A stretch of DNA of 64,000 nucleotides, from contig JAYKYS010000001.1 in assembly GCA_036924285.1 (NCBI GenBank), positions 35,277,501 through 35,341,500 of the forward strand, given 5' to 3'. This document shows, piece by piece, positions 11,401 through 20,401 of the stretch. Source of the stretch: Asterella californica (lineage: Eukaryota; Streptophyta; Marchantiopsida; Marchantiales; Aytoniaceae). The translations under genes were made by a program, and so were the position numbers. The notes below the pieces were generated by a model. It was not told the origin of the DNA and did no database searches. It saw only the letters and a list, made by a program, of their open reading frames with translations. Numbering within the stretch: position 1 is the stretch's first letter; every line of letters begins with the position of its first letter.

Positions 11401-12000
11401 ATTTACTCTTGTAGGAAGTTTAGACACTATCTTCTGGCAAACCCGTTTGTCTTCTATGTAGATCACTTCTCTTTGAAACATCTTGTAAAGAAAGCAGATT
11501 TGTCTGGCAGGATAGCTAGGTGGATTCTCCTACTCCAGGAATTTACTTACACAGTTGAGTACAGGCCCGGAAGACAGCATGTTAATGCTGACTACCTATC
11601 CAGGTTGGAGACAGAACGACGAGAAGATGAAGTGGAAGACGAGTTTCCTGACGAGAAGTTGTTTTCAGTTTTCGCAGAGACACTTTCATCTGAGGGGGGG
11701 CGTACCGCCTGCTTCCCAGAAGACGAGACTAGATCTTCTGATCCAGTCTTTGCGACTTCCACAGAAGAGTCGATCTTCCAGGACTTGAGAAGGTTCTTGG
11801 AAGACCAACAGTATCCCGAGGGAATGGATGCGGAGCAGAAGGCCGTCTTCTTACACAAGGCAGGTCCATATGCTATCTTCCAGGATATCCTGTTTCGAAA
11901 GGGACATGACGAGAAGCTGAGAAGATGTCTCGAGCCATCAGAGATAAAAGCAATGATCACAAGTCTTCACTACGAAGATGCTGGGGTCACTACGGATTGA
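8413..12000 (+). CDS. Element A Pol: protease, reverse transcriptase, RNase H (5' part)
   Basis: This continues the Gag frame after the TGA. First comes a third zinc knuckle, then an acidic linker, then an aspartic protease with DSGS in PIDSGSGVNIM (near 9430-9460). A 51-bp tandem repeat lies at 9964-10065. Reverse transcriptase begins near 10300 and shows VCQDFRKLN, MPFGLCNAPTTFQ and the catalytic FLDDF (near 10815-10830). RNase H has Asp in YVDVSAFAIG, Glu in TERECLGM and Asp in NADYLSR. The frame ends in the integrase zinc finger at TGA 11998-12000 because one G is missing from a G run near 11982-11986. It copies the element RNA into DNA inside particles. Confidence 0.92.
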   Translation, partial: STCPHPRRQIGQMPLCGNCKEAGHFTGNCPQTLRPRQMVRFADTTPPAEAASSSKLELAVVQHITVEEEDPGDCTDCLHIEEDEPDLGKREGKEPQLQKTTAAQKMKTPEEASSLTLTDGTVWNPDPNSDSWPPEEVLDEAVFKVSTRSKGKSESRQKDVKKKKQRKERSSSPERPSSPTYDREDPKYFAPDIRQEVEAIMQEELEKRRKIVQQLPTPTTATPVSREQPPVEGRHSSGLPPKEAATTSSLLETPVTLLKRSPYDFLRDLWNQKADVTFQQLLDDNAGYRKLLQSVLRGSRKRRAAKLPKSTPILRIEHEDLGAPELDMEIHGCLLKKVPIDSGSGVNIMTEETVHTLGFTEFQPTPRILRMADQTRRRPLGQLKDVLTVIGGVSFYLTYIILRRVAKVGYQVLIGRPWLYAANVNTDWRRHRLRFPNPTPKPGEKSKVSLPWIKIGHQGETPSTTEGYISEDSAASSDSDERYNEFMVNNVCATEVAEKVEDVVCGYIECYEIAEEELPEDENTVISSEDPIVGLPEDENTVFSSEDPIVGLPEDEPELEEAPKPEYFGASEYSHTEGMVNPDDLQEMEVAPGKKLKLSKVIEDQQLEDFRELLTEFQDVFAWTIEDMKGIPRELVEHRIDLLEGVVPARQRQYRLNPKYSLLVKDQIDQYLKAGVIFPVLSSEWVALIVIVPKKQTGKIRVCQDFRKLNLATKKDHHPLPFTDSVLDQVAGHEFYSFLDGYSGYNQVSIREEDKSKITFTTDWGTYAYNQMPFGLCNAPTTFQRLMITIFKEYLRTFMEIFLDDFCVFGSREDHLIFLRKCFLKCREHRLALHPEKCFFGMSEGILLGHRISGRGIEVDCAKVEVIMKLHPPANLTQLRSFLGNVGYYRRFIDRYAEVAGRLTKLLKKDEPYIWSSEQQEAFEEMKRLLSESPVLRPPDWERVFHIYVDVSAFAIGVVLSQKDEKKKDYPIYYAGRQLSDAKKKYSTTERECLGMIYSCRKFRHYLLANPFVFYVDHFSLKHLVKKADLSGRIARWILLLQEFTYTVEYRPGRQHVNADYLSRLETERREDEVEDEFPDEKLFSVFAETLSSEGGRTACFPEDETRSSDPVFATSTEESIFQDLRRFLEDQQYPEGMDAEQKAVFLHKAGPYAIFQDILFRKGHDEKLRRCLEPSEIKAMITSLHYEDAGVTTD
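9964..10065 (+). repeat. 51-bp in-frame tandem duplication in Pol
   Basis: Two copies of a 17-codon unit (LPEDENTV.SSEDPIVG) at 9964-10014 and 10015-10065 are followed by a partial third. It lies in the acidic spacer between protease and RT, so it changes length without breaking a catalytic domain. The unit is rich in gaagac/gtcttc. Confidence 0.88.
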
Positions 12001-13021
12001 AGACCACAGTGAAGAAGATGCTAGACGCCGGATACTGGTGGCCAACTATGTACCGAGACACTTTCCAGGAGATCAGGAAGTGCGATGCATGCCAGAGGGT
12101 GGGAAGACCGACCGCTACAACAAGGTGGCCTCTTACTCCCATTCTTCCGCTTGCCCCGTTCGAAAAGTGGGAGATCGACTTTGTAGGTCCTATCGCCCCG
12201 GTGGCGAGAAGAACACGAGCAAGGTACATCTTAATAGCTATCGACTATGCCACCAAGATGGTGGAAGGCGAGACCACGAGAAAGAACGATGCCGCAGTAG
12301 TAGCAAGGTTCCTATGGCATAACATCATCACTAGGTATGGATGTCCGCTGGAATTGGTGTTAGATAGGGGTACTCATTTCTTAAATGAGACTATCTCCCT
12401 CCTGACCCAATACTTCAAGATTAAGCATCGGAAGACGACGCCATACAACCCGAAAGCGAATGGGCTGACGGAGAAGTCGAACGGTCTTCTGTGTAACATC
12501 CTGAACAAGGTAACTGTTAACCATGCGTATGACTGGGACACGAAACTGCCATCTGTGTTGTGGGCTTTCAGAATTTCACCTAAAGTCACTACCCAGAAGA
12601 CGCCTTTCTACCTAACTTACGGCATGACGCCCATTGTGCCCATTGAGTTAGAGGTCCCAACATACCGGTTAGCCGTATCCGAACGCATGGGAGAAGAAGA
12701 GAGCCAAGAGCAGCGTCTTCTGAACTTCGTAGAGTTTGAAGAAGACAAGAATGCAGCTTTGGAGAAGACATACGAGGTGCAAGCGCAACGTAAGGTAAAC
12801 TACGATAGCAAGTTGAGGAAGATGACTGTTGTGGACGAGGACTTGGTACTTCTCTACGACAACCGTCATATTAAGTTCCCCGGGAAACTTCATCTTCGCT
12901 GGATGGGACCTTACCGTGTCTTAGAGTCTTCGACAATGGCTCTTTGCAGTTGGAAGAGTTGGACGGTACACTGATGACCACTCGTGTTAATGGGTGGCGC
13001 GTCAAGAAATACTGGACGTAA
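11984..13021 (+). pseudogene. Element A integrase, separated from Pol by a frameshift
   Basis: In the shifted frame the HHCC finger continues (GHYG, then KCDACQRVG). The catalytic core has Asp in WEIDFVGP, Asp in LVLDRGTHF, and a candidate Glu in NGLTEKSNG after the usual TTPYNPKANG. A GPYRV-type C-terminal segment follows. A second missing base near 12930-12935 shifts the frame again, giving an early stop at 12974. In the corrected frame the protein would end at TAA 13019-13021, after WRVKKYWT. The RG in LDRGTHF replaces the usual NG. No chromodomain is seen. Integrase joins the cDNA to the host chromosome. Confidence 0.88.
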
Positions 13022-13065
13022 ACAGAAGTGCAGGAACCACTGATGTTTGCGGGGACGCAAACATG

Positions 13066-13079
13066 TGAGGGTGGGCGTA
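13066..13079 (+). promoter_or_regulatory. Polypurine tract of element A
   Basis: gagggtgggcgta lies directly before the TG of the 3' LTR, where plus-strand priming occurs in LTR elements. It is purine-rich but imperfect. Confidence 0.6.
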
Positions 13080-16000
13080 TGTGGTGCCCACAAATTACAG
13101 GATGCACGAATTTTTGAAATTTTTAAGAATAATGACTTGTTTATATAACTGAAGAAGCGTTGTTACTTAAGGTTACGTCTTCCTTAACAGGAAGATGATC
13201 TTCAGAGCTGTTTGTAATAAGAAGTTGACTTCTTCAGAAGACGACCGTCTTCGGAAGATCATCTTCTCAGTTGCGTCTTCAGAAGATGAGAAGACGGCGG
13301 AAGATGGGAAGACGGCGAAAGACACCTGTCTTCCGGAAGACAGCGATCACGAAGGCCTGACCACGAGTTTTCGGGTAAACAAGTAGGTGTACCTACTAAG
13401 TAAGCACCCAGGTGGTAGGTAGGTCGAAGAAGACACCTAGGGTCGAAACCCCTAATCTGCGGGGAAGATGCGTGAGGAAGCACATTAGCCACCTTCCAAC
13501 TTCCTGCAGCACAGTGCGTCTGAAGAAGATCGATTGAGAGAGTGAACTTCGAGCTAGCATTGAGAGAGGAATCGAGTAAGACATCGAGGTAGGAGAGAGT
13601 AAGTTGGCAGCTAGGCGAAGGGTGAAATCGGATTGCGGGAGCACAAACAGCAGAGAGAGCGAAGGCATTTCTGTGGAGCTTCCGAGAAGTTGACAGTGGA
13701 GAGTGGCGAGTAGAAGCGAAGGTAGAATCGAGGTGTGGACCGAAAATTGACAGCAGGCGCAGTCGTGTGGAGTCGCATTGGAAGCTAGGACAAGAGCCAG
13801 AAGCGCGCGGAGGTCGAAGGCAACTCGGGAGCCGAAGAAGACTATAGAGGTTCTTCCCCCTGTTCTTTTCTCCTTCCCACTTCTTCTCGCCATTTTCTTG
13901 GTACTCCTCGCGCTTCCTTGATTGTGTGCAGGCAGCTTGATCGATTACCCCACCTCCATTCTTTCTGTTTGAGACATTGGGCGCGGAAGCGCTGCCCAAT
14001 TTCTGTCAAGATATCTCCTTGCTTCTTCCAGAGCTCAATTCGAGCTTCCCTACCCCTAGTCTTCAAATTGGCGAACCCAACTATCAATTTCTCTACCCCC
14101 TTACCTCTCTACCCCCGAAACTTGGAATAGAAGACGATTCGGAAGATGGGAACATCTTCGGAAGACGCTTCTTGAACTTGACTGTCTTCGGAAGACATCT
14201 TCGGAAGACTGTCTTCGGAAGTCGACTGAACACAATTCGTATCAAGAGTGGATTTGCTTTGCTTTTGTGTTTAGAGCGACTTGGTACGAAGCTTGAGTGG
14301 TGTGGTGAGTTGTTGTGTTATTTCGAGAAGTTGGAACTCGGGAACTAGGCCTGTGCCTCCCGGTCTTCCAAGCTCCTCAACTCCACATCTTCCTAGAGAG
14401 ACTAGAAGACTGAAAGGCTGGCAAAATGAGCGAGAAGACGTGAAGGTCCATTTCGGGTCTCTTCTGTCCGACCCATAGCAGCCGTTCCTTCTTCTTCCCG
14501 AACTTAGAAGAGAGTTGTGAGAAGTATTACTGGCAGAATCCGGAGAGAATGGTCAAGGGTCATGTCTTCTCATTATGCAGCAAACTTCTTCTGAGTGCGT
14601 ATGAGAGGTGAGAAGTCAGAAGAACAGAGTGCACATGTCTTGAGTCTGTTGTGAGGATAGACTGCGCGTAGGAAGAAGAAGACAGGTGAGACCAGTGAAG
14701 GGAAGTCTGACTTCGGGAGGTCTTCCGAGAACGACATTGAATCAGAAGCTGTCCCAAGTGTCTTCCCAGAGGCCACTGTCACCGCAGGAGCCCGCAACCA
14801 TCTTCTGAACCTTTCTCATACTCTACTTCTCGCATATCTTGTATCTTTTGATAGGAAGTAAGATGTAATGCAAGGTGGGTTGTCTTCTTGGTAATCCATG
14901 CGAGGCCTTGCTTAGATAGGATTGTTTAGATATAGCTCGGAAGACGAGAGCTATCTAGGAAGTACTGTTAGAATCTCGGAAGACGGAGTAGCTGTCTTCT
15001 GGAAGACTAGTTTCGTCTTCTGAGAGTGGAAGCTAGACTGTGGGCACTCGGGAAGAACTGAGCCTTCAGCTCATAGTAGGTGCTTGTGGTTTAGTGCAGC
15101 AGATCTTCCAGGTATGTCGATGCATCCGCGAGGCTTGGTGTTACCAGCGACAGAATTGGCCGAAGCCACTCCTTTCCTCAAGGAGTTGGGTCTCGACTTC
15201 TTCTTGTGGGACTGGAACCTCGCAGATCAAGGGCTTCTGGAGGAGGTATGGGCCGCGTTACCATCGCATAACCGTGTATCTGCGAAGGCAGGAGTAGCTC
15301 GGGGAAGACCATCTTCCTGGACAGAAGACTGGTGGCGTAAGGCGTTTCACAGGCCTGAGACCGAGAACCGAGGATATTGGTACGATAAGAAGATCTTGCC
15401 TAGGATTGTGAGTTCATGGCATGTGCCTGGGAGTACCACCTGCCTTTTCATGGAAGACAGGCAGGGGAGGAACGGTTGGAAGATAGAATCTTACCGGGAG
15501 CCGAAGAAGCGCCTCCTGGCGAAGTTATTTCTGCATCTCTTCCCCAAGAGAAAAGCACAGAAGACAAGGTACTTAGGAGATCAGGACGTGGAGTTCCTGG
15601 AATCAGTGTGGGATGACAAAGTGCCAATCTACTGGGGCGCGTACATCCACAACTATGTACAGACGGAGCTAGCATACTTGGGTACCCCGACGGGAGGACA
15701 TCTGACGCCCTTCTTCTGCTACTTGTATGTAGCCATGGGGGATCTTAGGGAAGATCAGCTGGCAGTGTATGGGCCAACGGAGCGACAGGAGGTGAAGGAG
15801 GAGACCTCGGAAGATGATGACCGAGAGGTAGCAGCAACGCCCCCTCCCACTCTGATGCCACAGCTGAGACCCAGCTCTCACCAGAAGACGCTTCTGGTGA
15901 GGGAAGATGAGTCTAGTGGGTCGGAAGACGCCACGCCAGTGAGGAAGATGGGTCACAGAAGTGTACCGAGGACACCCATCTCCCTCATCCATTCAAGATC

Positions 16001-19000
16001 GGAGTCGGACTCAGAGGAAGACTTGCTGAGTACCCGATCGGAGCAGAAGACAGCTTCTGTAATACCTGGGAGTCTTCCGAAGACTCCAGAAGACGAAGGA
16101 TGGATGGGCGCTCCTACTGCGATGCGAGGAAGCGCAAAGAGGAGAGCCGCTCCTGCCATGAGGAGTCTTCCACCCCGGAAGATGAGAAGAGTAGCTTCTT
16201 CTCGTGCGCAGAAGATGAAGGCCGTAGTGGTGGAAGAGGTTCCCTTGCCTCTGGAAGACGAAGTCGACACCATCGAGCGAGTGGTGGGGATGAACTTGTC
16301 TTCTGCAGGAAGACGACTGGAGGAGTTCAGTGCCTACTTCCAGAAGGAGATCCAGCCCGCTATGGAGTTGCTGGAAAGGAGAGCGAGGGCACAGGAGAAG
16401 CCCTTGCAGCCTGGATTCGGCCTGCGCACCTTGCTGCGACAGGAAGACAGCCAGCAGAAGACTGAGTCTCTGGAAGCTAGTCTCCGCACTACGGAGAAGC
16501 TTGCAGCCAGGTACAAGGCGGAAGCAGCCGCTTCTGCCAAAGAGTCGATGCAACTTCGGAAGAGCAACCAGGAGTTGCAGACGCGAGTACAGCAGCGTGA
16601 TAAGGAAGTTCTTCGAGTACGAGAGAAGATCACTGCCCTCGCAGAAGAGCAGACCACTTGGAAGATGCAGCGAGAAGCCGCAGAAGCGCGAGCTGCAGTG
16701 GAGAAGACGGAGAGGGAAGCAGCGGAAGCTCGTGCGCAGAAGATGCTAGCTCAGTCGGTAGAAGCGCTTCGGAAGAAGTTCAACTTCACCGCGGATAAGA
16801 AGTTACTTACCTTAGCTAGGGAATGGGACAGTGGGTCCAAGACGAGGTTGGTGGAATGCAGAGATAGCATGTTCAGGTACCTGGATAGACAGATAGAAGG
16901 AGTGAAGACACTTTATGGTCTTCCCTCACTTCCGACATCTGCAACCGCATCTTCCCAAGCCCCAGCACCCTCGACTGGATCCGGAATGGAGAAGGAGGAG
17001 TTCGATCTCGCTGTACACTTGGTGGTGACAGCGTTGGAAGACGAGAAGACTCCAGAAGACGCCCCGGAAGACATGATGTCTTCTGGAAGACAGGAAGACG
17101 AGCCGTCTTCCCAGGTATTCCGCGTGGAGGAAGCGACTTCCCCGGACCCCTATGAGATCGCCATGGTCCCTAGTACTGCATCTGTGCCTCAGAAGACCGA
17201 AGACGCACCATTTGACTCGTCTTCCCAGAAGACCATTCTGTCTTTCGAAGTCGAAGCCAAGGAAGACGCAGACGCAGAAACAGCAGGGCCAGCGAAGAGC
17301 GAGGAGAGGGAAGCTACCTCAGTGGTACCCGAGGTAAGTGCAGGGCTTCCCTGCCCATCAGAAGTCGAGGTAGTAGCTCCTGTAGGAGCAGATCATGTAG
17401 AGATTGCCACCGAGCAATCAGAGTAGTTAGCAAACTCAATCGACACTTCCAGATTTAGTAGGATTGGACATGCTATCTTAAGGGTGGCAGTTTTCCATGT
17501 AAAAATAGTTAGGACCCCATGTGGCAGCATAGGTAGCGTAGGAGTAACACAGTGGAGGGCTATTGGGAAGAGGGACCGCATGCATGTGAGGTGACAACCT
17601 CTTGTCAGCGCCTCTCTCTCTCCCTGGTGGTCGCCTCCCCTGACTCTCGAGGCAGATGGTTAAGTAGGATAGCAGGGTAGGAGAAAAGCTCTCTGAGAGC
17701 TCTGCCAGTTCTGTAGAATTCGGCAGTAACTGAACATACACATCGATTCTACAGGCAGGCAGGCGAGACACATTAGAGCAGAGACAGTCTTAGCGCACTA
17801 CACCCGTTGTTGGAAACATACGAATAGTCTTGGAATATACAGGAGGGGTCTGCATACTCGCACCAGCAGTGGTTCGAAGATGTAGATAGAGGTAGTGGAC
17901 AGTCCAAGAACAGGGAACGGCATCCTCGTGCAGTCTTGTTGGCTGGGCTGGTGTGTCGAGGAGTAGACGCAGGAAGTAGCAGGAGTGAGCTTCCCAATGC
18001 CATTGTGACTTCTTCTCGGGGAATAGATTGTGGATTTGAGTGCAGCAGCTTCGCTCATGTCTTCTGGGTGGTGGAATGTATTGAATTCGCTCCCAATTGT
18101 GCATGGGAAGTGTTCTTCTTGAGTGGCGGTGAATGTCAACAGTTGTGGAGTGTAGCTTGACTCGTTCAGTAGAGCACTTGGGATCTACGTACGAACGGTC
18201 TTCTGGATAAGTGATCACAGAAGACAGAGCAGTCAGAGCAGCGAAGTGAAGAAGAAAGACGACTTCTTCCCGCAATAGAAGACGACATCCTCGAGTAGAA
18301 GACGGTGCTACAGTACTCACGTTTGTTGTCTTCCTCCCCAAACTATTACAAGCAGGGATGGCTTGTTAGTCAGGATCCGGACTAGAAGCTTGTCGGAATC
18401 TTAATTGCCCTTTTTCATCCTGTTTTCTCTTGTTTGGGTTTCTTCTTCTTCCCATCTTCTCCCATCTTCCCCATCTTCTTACCTTCTTCTAGTGAGCTTC
18501 CGATACTTCTATTGAGCTTCCGTGAAGGTGAATGTCGTTGTAGCGCTGCAGGAAGACAACTTCCGTAGGCAGAAGCCTGGGAAGGCTAAAGGGGGCATAC
18601 ACCCTGTGATTTATCCAACCCGATGGAATGTGAGTATGAGAATAAGGTGTAACGACTGTTACTAGTCGACTTCTGTGAAGCCGGACAGCCTTCTGGAGGT
18701 GTGAGAAGACGAGCTAAACCCCCAGAAGACGAGAATCGTTTCGGGAAGACGGTATCGAGAAGACCGGAAGAAGCAACCTGGAAGCATGAAGATCGTCTTC
18801 CCGAGCTTCTCTGTGAATAGTTGTGTGATATTTTAGTTGGTAGTTGGTTGTTTGGGTCCAGAGCACCATTTGGCGTATCTGGAAGACGTGTTGTTTTGTG
18901 TGGTTTTGTGAGAAGACGGGATTTTCTAGGCAAAACCCGTGTGTTTGTGTGTTTGAACAGATCTTAGAACTTAGAGCAGCGTTACTTGTGCAAATCCTCT

Positions 19001-19057
19001 GTGGGAACGATATCTTGTATACTAAATGGGCAAAAGGAGAAATCCTTCGTCACTACA
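13080..19057 (+). repeat. Element A 3' LTR, 5,978 bp, contains a long ORF
   Basis: Runs from tgtggtgccc to cactaca. Layout: about 2 kb of GA-rich, GAAGAC/GTCTTC-studded non-coding DNA; a 770-codon ORF (15114-17426); then 1.6 kb of further non-coding DNA. It is close to full length compared with the 5,896-bp solo LTR at 36302-42197, so this long form, not the short 5' LTR, is the family's normal state. Long antisense frames near 13259-13999 follow from the purine bias and are not called as genes. Confidence 0.92.
15114..17426 (+). CDS. LTR-encoded protein, 770 aa, unknown function
   Basis: The start is the ATG of MSMHPRGLVLP, because similarity to the solo-LTR copy (ATG at 38370) begins there. 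Residues 1-215 look globular, with many Trp/Tyr (FFLWDWNLADQG, DWWRKAF, YWGAYIHNYVQTELAYLG, TPFFCYLYVA). Residues 215-340 are acidic and Ser/Thr-rich with SEED/SGSED patches. Residues 341-360 hold a basic, NLS-like cluster (KRR, RKMRR). Residues about 385-560 are heptad-rich coiled coil. Residues 600-770 are Pro/Ser/Glu-rich and low complexity. I do not recognise the family. The globular part loosely recalls accessory domains of plant retroelements, but I will not assign one. Lying wholly inside an LTR, it would exist twice per intact element and would survive in solo LTRs. Confidence 0.75.
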   Translation: MSMHPRGLVLPATELAEATPFLKELGLDFFLWDWNLADQGLLEEVWAALPSHNRVSAKAGVARGRPSSWTEDWWRKAFHRPETENRGYWYDKKILPRIVSSWHVPGSTTCLFMEDRQGRNGWKIESYREPKKRLLAKLFLHLFPKRKAQKTRYLGDQDVEFLESVWDDKVPIYWGAYIHNYVQTELAYLGTPTGGHLTPFFCYLYVAMGDLREDQLAVYGPTERQEVKEETSEDDDREVAATPPPTLMPQLRPSSHQKTLLVREDESSGSEDATPVRKMGHRSVPRTPISLIHSRSESDSEEDLLSTRSEQKTASVIPGSLPKTPEDEGWMGAPTAMRGSAKRRAAPAMRSLPPRKMRRVASSRAQKMKAVVVEEVPLPLEDEVDTIERVVGMNLSSAGRRLEEFSAYFQKEIQPAMELLERRARAQEKPLQPGFGLRTLLRQEDSQQKTESLEASLRTTEKLAARYKAEAAASAKESMQLRKSNQELQTRVQQRDKEVLRVREKITALAEEQTTWKMQREAAEARAAVEKTEREAAEARAQKMLAQSVEALRKKFNFTADKKLLTLAREWDSGSKTRLVECRDSMFRYLDRQIEGVKTLYGLPSLPTSATASSQAPAPSTGSGMEKEEFDLAVHLVVTALEDEKTPEDAPEDMMSSGRQEDEPSSQVFRVEEATSPDPYEIAMVPSTASVPQKTEDAPFDSSSQKTILSFEVEAKEDADAETAGPAKSEEREATSVVPEVSAGLPCPSEVEVVAPVGADHVEIATEQSE

Positions 19058-19062
19058 CAGGT
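19058..19062. repeat. Target-site duplication of element A, right copy
   Basis: caggt follows the terminal CA of the 3' LTR and pairs with cagtt at 3103-3107. B's LTR sequence resumes here. Confidence 0.8.
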
Positions 19063-20353
19063 CACAACAGGAGCTATAAACACTCACACAGGAGTGTAGG
19101 ATCCTCTAATATGCTCAAAAAGTGAAATTTAGATCTCACTAGTAGTAATAGGTTTAGACGGTGAACTTTGGCACCCAAAGAGAGTAAAACTATGAAGGTT
19201 TAGACTTCTAAACTTCCCCTACATGTAAATGAGGTACTACTGAACACACACACGAAGTTTCAGCCTGAGATTGAATTCTAGCACCGAGATGTTGACAGAA
19301 AAGTTCTGAGTAAGAGAATTATGGCAATTTCTGGTACCTAGACAGCTATTCTGACCTAGAACAGAGAATTGGCTCGATGAATTTCAAATATTCTCACAAT
19401 ATTTGAAGTCTACAGGATGCTGAACATCCCTGTGAAGTTGGGACTCCTGATGTACACAGAACTCCAGATCTCCTCCTCTGAAGTCGCTGCTCTAGATTAA
19501 GAGCTTTTCAGACCCCCTCTGCTTCAGCGGCCACCCTGAATTACTCAATCACTCAAATGATTCGAAACTTTTTGGACAGTCGTAGCTTACCTGACAGTGA
19601 ACGCAACCACGAAGTTTTGAAGTGATTTCCTCAATTCTGCTGCAATTGGCACCGAAAACCCCAAAATCAACAAAAGTGACGCAGTTTTGACACAATCTGA
19701 ACTTCAATTGGGCATAACTCCTTGTTTATTGATCCAAATCGAGCAAAAATTTCACTGACAGTGCTTGCACGACGAGCTCTCTCTTCCTGTGCTCTCAGAT
19801 TTCGAAGATACCTCACCAAATGCTCGAACTCCACACTAGAGCTTTGTTTCTAAACTTAGAGTTTTACAAAAGACAAAAATGGACCAATGGGAGTTCATAG
19901 CTCCACTTGACTGTCCTTTTGTGCCTTAAACTACCTGGTAACTTATCTACACTCATAGGCTACCACGTGAAGCCCCCTAGAGTGCCAGCGTAAAACTTAA
20001 ACTACCTAAAATGACACATAGCCCTGAAAAATAGCTTAAATTAGCTAGAAAGCGTGCATGAGCGACAAGTAAGTACAACCCATGAGCTCAAACCCCTATC
20101 AGCATGGAAATCCTAAGTTATGTACATTGAACGTCATAGACAAATAAGAAGTCACTTGCACAAGCGCACAAATGCTTGAACAAGATAACTAACATACTAT
20201 AAGCCTACTAGGACTCAAAATAGTGTTAACACCGTATGCAAAGGTGTCAAACATATACATAAAGGACTATAAGTAATATGAGCTAACTTCTAGAACTACC
20301 AAACCTAAGCGTCGGAGTAGAAGTCAAGCATGTAGTCGCCAAATGACGCGACA
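19063..20353 (-). repeat. Element B 3' LTR, inner fragment
   Basis: Matches 26324-27616 of the intact right LTR along its full length and ends with the same gcgaca. Together with 3028-3107 it rebuilds a 1,371-bp LTR. No gene lies in it. Confidence 0.93.
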
Positions 20354-20371
20354 TCCACCCCCTCTGAACCT
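20354..20371 (-). promoter_or_regulatory. Polypurine tract of element B
   Basis: On the minus strand, aggttcagagggggtgga sits immediately before the TG of B's 3' LTR, the expected place for plus-strand priming. Confidence 0.8.
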
Positions 20372-20401
20372 GCACATCCTCCGGTATGTGCCAGACCCAG
20401 A

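Larger units (their letters stand above)
3108..19057 (+). mobile_element. Element A: Ty3/gypsy LTR retrotransposon with a coding LTR
   Basis: A 15,950-bp element from TG (3108) to CA (19057). Order: truncated 5' LTR, tRNA-Asp-type primer site, leader, gag, protease, RT, RNase H, integrase, polypurine tract, 5,978-bp 3' LTR. Aligned parts of the two LTRs differ by about 1% by eye, so insertion is fairly recent and younger than element B, in which it sits. The RT and RNase H sequence and the tRNA-Asp primer site resemble the non-chromoviral Athila/Tat side of plant Ty3/gypsy, and I saw no integrase chromodomain or second RNase H. One stop codon and two single-base frameshifts break gag-pol. Confidence 0.93.

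Noticed and set aside
13259..13999. Antisense 246-codon frame in the 3' LTR, with a 244-codon twin at 3287-4021
   Set aside because: The two copies are nearly identical DNA, so the conservation is not independent. The frame follows from the purine/pyrimidine bias (few stops on the CT-rich strand) and is not kept open in the solo LTR.
15040..15113. Upstream extension of the LTR ORF to a TTG at 15084, with a splice-donor-like caggtatgt at 15109
   Set aside because: Similarity with the solo-LTR copy starts at the ATG at 15114, and the donor-like G is absent from the solo LTR (cccagtatgt), so neither is supported.
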